This document shows, in pieces, positions 15,811-22,853 of a DNA stretch of 29,652 nt. The notes under the pieces were generated by a model. That model had not been told where the DNA came from. It saw only the letters and a program-made list of their open reading frames with translations, and did no database searches. The position numbers and the translations under genes are program-made. How positions within the stretch are numbered: the stretch's first letter is position 1; each line of letters begins with the position of its first letter. The DNA comes from Calditrichia bacterium (GTDB lineage Bacteria > Calditrichota > Calditrichia > RBG-13-44-9): NCBI GenBank assembly GCA_026991005.1, contig JALXCH010000482.1, positions 1 through 29,652 of the forward strand. The letters run 5' to 3'.

Positions 15811-17096
15811 ACCTTTTGGCTCCTGTACCTACATCGCGACGATTTCGCTTTCTGATGGGCGGACTTTTATTTTTGTTGGTGATGACCGGATGGAGCGTTC
15901 CCGCCCGGGCTCAGAGTCGATTAAATGTCGATTCCCTGTTCAGCGCAGCGCGCCAGTTCGCCCGCCAAGGGGATCGTCAAAAAGCACGGGAATTGTGCCA
16001 GCGCATCCTGAAATACAAACCGGGCTACCACGACGTGCGGGTGTACCTGGGGCGGCTGTACGCCTGGGATAAACAGTACGATGCGGCGCGGCGGGAGTTG
16101 AACCGGGTGCTGGTGGAAAAACCCACCCACCGCGAAGCGCTGAACGCCCTGGTGGATGTGGAAATCTGGGCAAAAGAGTACCGCGTGGCACTCATTTACG
16201 TCACTCGGGCACTGAAGACCTACCCCAACGATCAGGACTTCCTCTACAAAAAAGCCCTGATTCTGGTGAAACTGGGGCGCAAACAGGAAGCGGCCCAGCA
16301 ACTCACCTGGCTGCTTCGCATCAATCCTGCCCACGAGAAGGCTTTCCGGCTGATGAACAAACTGCGCACCTCGGCGCAGTTGAACAAGATTGCGGTAAAA
16401 TATGCCCACGACCGTTTCGCACGAAGTGGCTCCCAATATGGTCCCTGGCACATGGCAGCTCTGGAGTATGCCCGGCGTACTCCGGTGGGGAGCGTTTTCC
16501 TGCGCGGAAATTTTGCTTACCGCACTTTTTCTTCCAGTTCCCTCCAGGGGGTGCAAATCGAAAGCGATGCCTACCCCAAATTTTTCCCCGGGGTGTACAG
16601 CTATTTGAATGTGGGCTACTCCCGGGATAAAGTATTCCCCCGCTGGAGGTTCGGCGCCGAACCGTTTGTTAGCCTGGGCAAAGGATTCGAAACCTCGCTG
16701 GGAATTCGTTACCTGAAATTTGCTTCCCGAAATGTGGCTATCTACACCGGTTCACTGGGTAAATATTACCGCAATTACTGGTTTAGCCTGCGGCCGTTTG
16801 TTTCTTCGAAAAAGGCGGGATATTCCATCTCCGGTCATCTCTTCATCCGGCGTTATTTTGGAAACGCCGATAGCTTCGTGAATCTGATTGTGGGATTGGG
16901 TTCCACCCCCGTGGAAGTGAGCTATCTCGAAGAATTGCAGCGTCTGGATACCCGCCGTATTAGTTTTTTGTGGCAAAATTTGTGGAAAGGCAGCTATATT
17001 ACCCACTTTGAAATTGGATTTGAACGAGAGGAGTACCGTGTTAATCGGTACGGAAACCGCTTTTTTTTGCGTATGAATATTCAAAAAAGATTTTAG
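15807..17096 (+). CDS. TPR-containing YaiO-like outer-membrane beta-barrel protein
   Basis: 429 residues. A signal peptide (about 1-36, ending ARA-Q) is followed by four or so TPR units (about 40-195; clear Ala/Gly positions in YLGRLYAWDKQYDAARREL and in YKKALILVKLGRKQEAAQQL). The C-terminal half (about 200-429) is amphipathic strands ending with MNIQKRF, a terminal-Phe barrel signature. This TPR-then-barrel order, with AWDKQYDAAR, matches the YaiO outer-membrane family and is comparable in plan to the TPR-barrel exporters PgaA, AlgK/E and BcsC. GGAGG lies 5 bases before the ATG, and the start overlaps the preceding stop. As last gene of the unit it would be the exit pore or outer-membrane partner for the GT2 product. 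The barrel is smaller than PgaA or BcsC barrels, so direct polymer export is not proven. Confidence 0.85.
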   Translation: MNLLAPVPTSRRFRFLMGGLLFLLVMTGWSVPARAQSRLNVDSLFSAARQFARQGDRQKARELCQRILKYKPGYHDVRVYLGRLYAWDKQYDAARRELNRVLVEKPTHREALNALVDVEIWAKEYRVALIYVTRALKTYPNDQDFLYKKALILVKLGRKQEAAQQLTWLLRINPAHEKAFRLMNKLRTSAQLNKIAVKYAHDRFARSGSQYGPWHMAALEYARRTPVGSVFLRGNFAYRTFSSSSLQGVQIESDAYPKFFPGVYSYLNVGYSRDKVFPRWRFGAEPFVSLGKGFETSLGIRYLKFASRNVAIYTGSLGKYYRNYWFSLRPFVSSKKAGYSISGHLFIRRYFGNADSFVNLIVGLGSTPVEVSYLEELQRLDTRRISFLWQNLWKGSYITHFEIGFEREEYRVNRYGNRFFLRMNIQKRF

Positions 17097-17188
17097 TCTG
17101 ATATTCACATTCTCTGATGGAAGGGAGAAATGCTCCCTGCTGGGTGAGCGACTATTTCAAGAAATATTAAAGAAACATTGGATTGCAT

Positions 17189-19489
17189 ATGAGCTGGAAA
17201 CAGAAATTTGAACACATCTTTTTCCCGATTAATGCGAAGAACGTTTTGTTGCTCCTGTTTTTCTGGTTGCTTACGGGATTTACCATGGGAACGGCCACGC
17301 TGGTGGGGCCAGCGCGCTGGATCAGTAATGCTTCAGGCAACGGTCCGGGTGAATCTTCTCTGGAAAACTGGTTAATTCGTTTGCTCATTTTGCTGTTGGT
17401 GGTTACCTCCTTTTTAGTTGCCCTCTGGCTGACGCGAGGTGTCTCTCGCTCCACACGTACCGATGTACGTCTGGGCGTACCCGCTCTGTTAATACTGTTT
17501 ACTCTGGGAAACCTGTACTTCTGGTTTAATCCCCAGCAATTCCGGGGATACGTAAGCGGGGTGTTTCGTTCTGTGGGGCAGTTTACGTTTGGACCCTACC
17601 CGTCTCTGGAAGACATGCAAAAACTAAAGCAGCAGGGGTACACCGCTATTATCAGCCTGCTGCATCCGGCAGTGGTTCCCTTTGAGCCGGGTTTATGGGA
17701 GAAAGAAAAACAGAATGCAGAACGGGTGGGAATCCCGCTCATCCATCTGCCCATGCTCCCCTGGGTTAGCGAAAACAAAGCGGCGCTGGACAGCATTCGT
17801 ACTCTGGCGACCCGAACGAAAGGGCGCTATTATGTGCATTGTTACTTGGGGCGCGACCGGGTGGGGGTGGTCCGTGAACTGGTGGAGCGGGTCAATCCCA
17901 TCGCGCGGGTGCGCAGCCTTTCGCCCGATTCCTCTCGCTGGGATTTACACCGTCGCAACTCTCTGGAACGGGGGAAAGTGGTAGAACTGGATTCCAACCT
18001 GTTTCTTACCCCTTACCCCACCGATGAAGAGTATTTCGCTTACATTTTAACATCTGACGTTAAATTCGTAGTCTCGTTGATGGATTCCACCCGGCCCAAA
18101 GATAAACCCTGGATTGAGAAGGAGCGGAAGATTCTCCGCAAGTATCTTATTCCGTTCCGCAACTGGCCAATTCCTACCTGGCCTTTTAAACCGGACAGTG
18201 TTTTACAAATTGCCCGGCGTCTTCGTTATCTTCCTCGTCCAGCAGTCGTGCACGGTTTTCTCTCTCGGGGATCTCGCTGGGAGGGCATCATTCAGGCCTT
18301 TCGCAGTAACAAGCCTCCATTGCCGCCCACGCTTTTCCGGGATTCCCTGGCGCAGGGGCAGGCCGAAGTGATTGCCCCCAACATGGCGGTGGGCCCCCGG
18401 CCGGTTCCCCGGGAGTTTGGTGGTGTGTTGTACAACCGGGGAGTGCGGCGCTACCTCTACCTGGGCAACGCGGATTCATCATTGCGTGCCGTGGATTCGC
18501 TAATTGCCCACCGCTCCGGCATTCCCTGGCAAAGTTTTGCTGGCTCTGCCCGGGCACTTTTCAAACATCTGGAACAGGAACCCGGTCCCTGGTACCTGTA
18601 CGGACCCAATCTGTCCCGGTTGCTCCCGGCACTGAAAGCCTATTTCGGCCCTCCCATTCCCGAAAAAATTATTTTTGACCTCTCTCAGCTTCCACCTCCT
18701 CCTCCGGAATGGCGGTCAGGAAAAACCTTCTCTTCACATCGGGTAAAAGGGCTGCCGGGATTAGTACAACGGTTTATCCAGCGCGGTATACCAGATTTGT
18801 TTATGCTGCTAATTCTTACGCCCATGCTGGTGCTCTATGCTGCCCTTTCGGCTGCACTGGCGGGATGGTTCCGCAGTGCCAAAAATGTGCGTACACCCTA
18901 CACCCGTAAAATATTCCATCTTTTTATTTTCACCATGGCTAGCGTGCTGCAGTTTACCCTGGGACTTTCGGCAGTCATTTTGTTTGGTTCCGTGGTGGCG
19001 CTGGCGGTGCTGTACGCCGTGTACCGGGGCGATGGCTTCCCTTTTTACGAGGCGATGGCACGCCCCACGGATGCCCCGCACCGCACGCTGTTTATTATTA
19101 TTCCCCTGCTCACCACCGCCGTGGGGGGCGTGCTGGCTAACCTCTTTTTCCCCAATTTTTCCTACATCGGCTATCTGGTGGGTGGTTGGGGAGATGCCGT
19201 GGGCGAACCGGTGGGAGCCCGCTGGGGCAAACATAAATACACCGTGCCGTCCCTGGCAGGGGTACGAGCCACCCGCAGCGTGGAAGGCTCCACCGCGGTC
19301 TTTTTGCTGGGAGCCCTGGTGGCTCTGGTGGGCTTGCTGGCAGGGGGATACTCCTTCGCGCACTCACTCACCGTGGCACTGGCTACTGCGCTGGCTGCCA
19401 CCGCCGTGGAAGCCATCAGTAACCATGGACTGGATAACCTCACCATCCAGTTGGTGGCTTCCGGGGTCGTTACCTGGTTAATTGGGTAA
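17189..19489 (+). CDS. Fusion: triple dual-specificity-phosphatase-like repeat plus phytol/dolichol-kinase-type membrane domain
   Basis: 766 residues from ATG 17189 (TTG 17183 is possible). Three N-terminal helices (about 19-38, 62-83, 97-112) come first. Three consecutive modules follow, each opening with a similar strand (FGPYPS ~134, LTPYPT ~273, VGPRPV ~401) and closing with a loop-helix. In the first, VHCYLGRDRVG (C218, R224) is a textbook HCx5R phosphatase P-loop; in the second (VVHGFLSRGSR) and third (YLYGPNLSR) the Cys is replaced by Gly, so these look catalytically dead. The C-terminal part (about 535-766) is multi-pass and carries TRKIFH, GWGDAVGEPVGARWGKHKY and a final R-S-V-E-G-S, the signature of phytol/dolichol kinases and CDP-diglyceride synthetases. 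It follows the YaiO-like gene by 92 bp. I infer combined removal and addition of phosphate on a membrane lipid or polyprenol. Confidence 0.82.
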   Translation: MSWKQKFEHIFFPINAKNVLLLLFFWLLTGFTMGTATLVGPARWISNASGNGPGESSLENWLIRLLILLLVVTSFLVALWLTRGVSRSTRTDVRLGVPALLILFTLGNLYFWFNPQQFRGYVSGVFRSVGQFTFGPYPSLEDMQKLKQQGYTAIISLLHPAVVPFEPGLWEKEKQNAERVGIPLIHLPMLPWVSENKAALDSIRTLATRTKGRYYVHCYLGRDRVGVVRELVERVNPIARVRSLSPDSSRWDLHRRNSLERGKVVELDSNLFLTPYPTDEEYFAYILTSDVKFVVSLMDSTRPKDKPWIEKERKILRKYLIPFRNWPIPTWPFKPDSVLQIARRLRYLPRPAVVHGFLSRGSRWEGIIQAFRSNKPPLPPTLFRDSLAQGQAEVIAPNMAVGPRPVPREFGGVLYNRGVRRYLYLGNADSSLRAVDSLIAHRSGIPWQSFAGSARALFKHLEQEPGPWYLYGPNLSRLLPALKAYFGPPIPEKIIFDLSQLPPPPPEWRSGKTFSSHRVKGLPGLVQRFIQRGIPDLFMLLILTPMLVLYAALSAALAGWFRSAKNVRTPYTRKIFHLFIFTMASVLQFTLGLSAVILFGSVVALAVLYAVYRGDGFPFYEAMARPTDAPHRTLFIIIPLLTTAVGGVLANLFFPNFSYIGYLVGGWGDAVGEPVGARWGKHKYTVPSLAGVRATRSVEGSTAVFLLGALVALVGLLAGGYSFAHSLTVALATALAATAVEAISNHGLDNLTIQLVASGVVTWLIG

Positions 19490-19495
19490 CCGGGT

Positions 19496-19969
19496 TTACT
19501 TTGCCGAGGGATGCTCTTCCTGCTTCCGGGCAGAGGTCTCCTGGTCCAGGATAAAATTAACCCAGTTGTCGATGTTCCCTTTCTCCGTAGCATTCAACCG
19601 GGCTTCCGGGTGCATCAACAAATAGCTGCGCGGCGGCATCTGGTCGGGAAAAATCTCTTCCGGAATCTGTTCCAGTTTGTGCCGCTGCTTCTTGCGGCTG
19701 TAACTTCCCCATTCCGAAAAATTGAGTTCCTTTCGCCCCTCCTGCACGTGAGCACTGATGAACCAGGAAATCGGTGCAATTTTACTGTACCATGGCCAGC
19801 GGGTTTCGTTGGAATGGCAATCGAAGCAGGAACGCCGAAAGATGCTCATGATTTCCGGCGGCGCTACCAGCGGATTCTTTACCTCGGGATTACTCCGCTC
19901 CACCGGAATGAGCTGTATCACTACGAAGAGGATGATGAGAATCAATCCCCATTTTCGCACTTTTTCCAT
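19496..19969 (-). CDS. Haem_bd-type CxxCH membrane-anchored protein
   Basis: 157 residues. One N-terminal hydrophobic helix (about 7-21) acts as anchor or uncleaved signal. C48 and C51 with H52 form CFDCH, a c-type haem attachment motif, in the context SCFDCHSNETRWPWYSKIAPISWF that marks the Haem_bd (PF14376) family of FCB bacteria. A distal Met is available in FPDQMPPRSY. The protein would face the periplasm and may serve as a small electron carrier or haem-dependent sensor. A strong ribosome site (AAGGAAGG) lies 5-6 bases before the ATG. The gene is alone, convergent with the phosphatase-kinase gene (6 bp between stops), and I see no cytochrome-maturation gene nearby. Confidence 0.88.
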   Translation of the reverse strand: MEKVRKWGLILIILFVVIQLIPVERSNPEVKNPLVAPPEIMSIFRRSCFDCHSNETRWPWYSKIAPISWFISAHVQEGRKELNFSEWGSYSRKKQRHKLEQIPEEIFPDQMPPRSYLLMHPEARLNATEKGNIDNWVNFILDQETSARKQEEHPSAK

Positions 19970-20168
19970 AACCTTCCTTCCTTTTTTATGATATTAAACA
20001 AACACGTGAAATTGTCCGTAACAATTTTCCCGGCTTTTTAAGTTCAACATTTTCACTCATCTTCAAATATGTTTATTTTATTCACGGCACAAAAATAGAC
20101 CCAAAGAAGGAAAACAAAGTTTCCGGAATTTCAAAAGTTAGCTAAAAATATTTCCGGTGCGATACTTC

Positions 20169-20244
20169 CTCCTGCTGGTGCAGGAGATTCTTCGCCTCGC
20201 TCAAGAGATTCTTCGCTTCGCTAACGCTTCGCTCAGAATGACAG
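20169..20244. repeat. Dispersed-type intergenic repeat (CHSERSEES-like) with attached hairpin
   Basis: A perfect hairpin (CTCCTGC 20169-20175, loop TGGT, GCAGGAG 20180-20186) runs into two 21-bp-spaced copies of GAGATTCTTCGCNTCGCT (20184 and 20205) and a third partial copy, CGCTTCGCTCAGAATGACAG. On the reverse strand it would translate as CHSERS-type peptides, the mark of a repeat seen between genes in many unrelated bacterial genomes. It is non-coding here, and its origin (mobile or structural) is unknown. Confidence 0.7.
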
Positions 20245-20313
20245 GGGGCGGTAATTGCTGCATTTCGGACAATGGATAATTAAACTGTTAAACTTCTTGC
20301 TTTTTCGCTAAAA

Positions 20314-20319
20314 TATAAT
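20314..20319 (+). promoter_or_regulatory. Candidate -10 box of the DUF4870-like gene
   Basis: A consensus TATAAT lies 30 bp before the ATG at 20349, inside an AT-rich stretch, with the ribosome site CAGGAGA just before the gene. No good -35 sits at 17 bp; TTAAAC at 20288 is 20 bp away. The call rests on the -10 alone. Confidence 0.4.
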
Positions 20320-20348
20320 CATCATTTACCAAAAAACAGGAGAAAAAA

Positions 20349-20714
20349 ATGAATCCAACCAATTCGGAGGTACCCATTACTTCAGAAGATCGGAGTTGGG
20401 GAATGCTTGCTCACATTGCGGCGCTGGCAGGTTATCTCATTCCTCTGGGAAACATCATCGGGCCGCTGGTGGTGTGGGCGATGAAACGGGACATCTCCCC
20501 CTTTGTGGATTTTCATGGAAAAGAGTCAATTAATTTCCAGATTACGATGACTATTTATGTGGCTTTGTCCATTATCCTCACCCTTTTTGTGGTGGGAATT
20601 GTTTTGCTGGTTGCAGTGGGTATCTTCGAACTAATCATGATAATAGTAGCAGCCATTAAAGCAAGTAACGGGGAATATTTCCGTTACCCGCTTTCCATTC
20701 GTTTTATCAATTAA
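20349..20714 (+). CDS. DUF4870 (Tic20-like) small membrane protein
   Basis: 121 residues. It starts with a polar tail and then SWGMLAHIAALAGYLIPLGNIIGPLVVWAMKRD, followed by DFHGKESINFQITM, two motifs that define the DUF4870/Tic20-like family. Hydrophobic helices lie at about 20-40, 66-90 and 90-103, and the C terminus has the family ending (A-N-GEYFRYPLSIRFI). The biochemical role of the family is not established. CAGGAGA precedes the ATG. It is followed, after about 100 bp, by the M1 peptidase gene on the same strand; co-transcription is possible. Confidence 0.88.
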   Translation: MNPTNSEVPITSEDRSWGMLAHIAALAGYLIPLGNIIGPLVVWAMKRDISPFVDFHGKESINFQITMTIYVALSIILTLFVVGIVLLVAVGIFELIMIIVAAIKASNGEYFRYPLSIRFIN

Positions 20715-20812
20715 GTGATGTTCGATTTTAAAAAAAGGGGATTCGGAGTCTGTGTTTGCTCCTCCAAAGGAAATTTGCTTCCATGGAAGTAAAAAACAAA
20801 GGAAGTGATCCC

Positions 20813-22735
20813 ATGAGACAGGTTTTTATGACTACGGGAATGGTGCTCTTATTCTTTCTATTTCAGATGGGATTAGCGGGAATTCATGCGTCTCTGTATT
20901 TGCCGCGAGAGATTCAGCAGGCACTGGAAAAGAAAACCCGCACCTTATCCGGAAAACCCGGAGAAGCGTACTGGCAGAACCGTGCCGATTACTCCATCTC
21001 CGTAAAGCTGGTGACCGAAGCGGGTAAAATTGAAGGGGAGGAGACGGTAGTTTACCGGAATAACAGTCCCGACAGTTTACGCAAGCTGGTTTTTCGCCTG
21101 TATCCCAATCTGTACAAAAAGGGAAATCCCCGCCAATTTCCTTTACCGGAGGAGGATTTAACAGAGGGGATGAGCATCGATTTTCTGAAAATCGGGGAGG
21201 AAACCTTTGCAGTAAACGAAGAAAAGAAGAAGGTTCGCCACACTCCTACCAACCTGGTGGTGTATCTGGTGCAGCCTATTCCCCCTGGTGCCAATTGCCG
21301 CATCGAATTTCGCTGGCATTTTACTTTGCCCAGAAAGCGTCCGGTGCGTATGGGACAGTATGGCAACAGTGAATTTTTTGTGGCGTACTGGTATCCGCAG
21401 GTGGCTGTGTACGATGATGTGAACGGATGGGATATGCGGGAGTACACGGGGACGACCGAATTTTACAACGACTTCAACAATTATGATGTGCGGATTACCT
21501 TGCCCGGGGATTATGTGGTGTGGGCGACGGGTAAGTTGCAGAATGCCGAAGAAGTGCTCCGAGCAGAGGTGGTGCGGCGGTACCGCCAGGCGTTGGTGTC
21601 GGATACGGTGGTGCACATCATCACGCCGCAGGACTACCGGGAAGGACGGCCCACATTGCCCGGAAGCCAGCATACCTGGCATTTTGTCGCTAAAAACGTC
21701 TCCGATTTTTCCTTTGCTACCAGCAATCACTACAACTGGGATGGTGTGAGCCTGGTAGTGGATACCCGGACGGGTCGGCGGGTACTTACTGATGTGGCGT
21801 ACCCGGATTCGGCCACTCATTACGAAGAGGCAGCGCTTTTTGCTCGGGCTACTGTGGAATATCTCTCCTTTCAGTTACCGGGTGTACCTTTTCCTTATCC
21901 CCACATTACCACGTTTTGTAACGGAACCCGCCGTGGGGGGATGGAAACTCCTATGATGACCAACGTTGGGGTTCCGCGGGAACGGTATCGCACAATTGGA
22001 CTAATCTTTCATGAAATTGCGCATACCTACTTCCCCTTTTACATGGGAATTAACGAACGAAAGTACGCCTGGATGGATGAAGGGTGGGCCAGCTTTTTTC
22101 CGCGGGAAGTGGTGGAGCGACTGGAACCGGATCACGATTATCTCAAGGGACAAATTCGGGCTTATGTGGCGAGTGCGGGAAAAGAATGGGAAGTGCCCAT
22201 GGCAATTCCTTCCTATATCATCAACTCCCCCGCTTACCGCATGGCATCGTACAATCGTTCTTCGGTAGCGTATTACCTGCTGCTGGATTATCTGGGACGG
22301 GAGCGTTTTCGGCAGGCGTTGCAGGAATACATCCATCGCTGGCACGGAAAACATCCTCTCCCCATCGATTTCTTTTTTACCTTTAACGAAATTGCCGGAG
22401 AGGATTTAAGCTGGTTCTGGAAGCCCTGGTTTTTTGAGATGGGGTATCCCGATCTGGCTCTTACCCGGGTGGTACAACAGGGAGAAACGTGCGAAATCCA
22501 CGTCCGCCGCGAAGGTAATTTACCGGTTCCGATTAAACTCTTCATTGTGTATCAGGATAGTACGACCCGGGAGGTGTACCGACCCATGTCCCTCTGGAAA
22601 AGCGGGCAAAAAGAATTGGTAATTCGTGAGAAAGTAGAGAAACCCCTTCACTCCGTTTGTCTGGAAACTCAATATATTCCCGATGTAAATGAAAAGAATA
22701 ATTGCCTTATTGTGACGCAGAAAAATGGACGATAG
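20813..22735 (+). CDS. Exported M1 family zinc metallopeptidase (aminopeptidase)
   Basis: 640 residues from ATG 20813 (AAAGGAAG upstream, followed at once by a signal peptide of about 28 residues). The longer frame from 20756 adds 19 polar residues ahead of the signal and is rejected. A beta-rich N-terminal domain (about 50-300) precedes the thermolysin-like domain. The zinc site is H400-E401-x2-H404 with E423 exactly 18 residues on (HExxH-x18-E), as in gluzincins of family M1. The exopeptidase motif appears as GGMETP (375-380) instead of GAMEN, a variant common in bacterial secreted M1-like proteins. An M1-type Tyr is likely in MASYNRSSVAYY. It probably trims peptides in the periplasm or outside the cell. 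No T9SS sorting domain is present. No clear operon partner. Confidence 0.9.
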   Translation: MRQVFMTTGMVLLFFLFQMGLAGIHASLYLPREIQQALEKKTRTLSGKPGEAYWQNRADYSISVKLVTEAGKIEGEETVVYRNNSPDSLRKLVFRLYPNLYKKGNPRQFPLPEEDLTEGMSIDFLKIGEETFAVNEEKKKVRHTPTNLVVYLVQPIPPGANCRIEFRWHFTLPRKRPVRMGQYGNSEFFVAYWYPQVAVYDDVNGWDMREYTGTTEFYNDFNNYDVRITLPGDYVVWATGKLQNAEEVLRAEVVRRYRQALVSDTVVHIITPQDYREGRPTLPGSQHTWHFVAKNVSDFSFATSNHYNWDGVSLVVDTRTGRRVLTDVAYPDSATHYEEAALFARATVEYLSFQLPGVPFPYPHITTFCNGTRRGGMETPMMTNVGVPRERYRTIGLIFHEIAHTYFPFYMGINERKYAWMDEGWASFFPREVVERLEPDHDYLKGQIRAYVASAGKEWEVPMAIPSYIINSPAYRMASYNRSSVAYYLLLDYLGRERFRQALQEYIHRWHGKHPLPIDFFFTFNEIAGEDLSWFWKPWFFEMGYPDLALTRVVQQGETCEIHVRREGNLPVPIKLFIVYQDSTTREVYRPMSLWKSGQKELVIREKVEKPLHSVCLETQYIPDVNEKNNCLIVTQKNGR

Positions 22736-22853
22736 AGCTCGTCCGGAATGACTCAGAAATTTTCCGAGACGTGCCAGGAAGAAAATAGCTGCAACGTGAT
22801 TTTGTTCTCTGGAGATTGTTTTTACTATCCGAAAACCACCGGATGCGGGTATG

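Larger units (their letters stand above)
19970..20348. other. Intergenic region between divergent Haem_bd and DUF4870-like genes
   Basis: 379 bp with no credible gene. It contains the repeat/hairpin element at 20169-20244, the candidate -10 box at 20314, and AT-rich DNA that should hold the minus-strand promoter of the Haem_bd gene. Nothing else was recognised. Confidence 0.4.

Noticed and set aside
17123..17137. GGGAG/CTCCC hairpin between the YaiO-like gene and the phosphatase-kinase fusion
   Set aside because: Only five pairs and no T-run after it; cannot be called a terminator, and read-through into the fusion gene stays open.
20184..20244. Short tandem repeat considered as a CRISPR array
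   Set aside because: Only two full copies with a 21-bp period and no spacers; no cas genes nearby.
20756..20812. Longer start for the M1 peptidase
   Set aside because: Adds 19 polar residues ahead of the signal peptide; ATG 20813 has an AAAGGAAG ribosome site.
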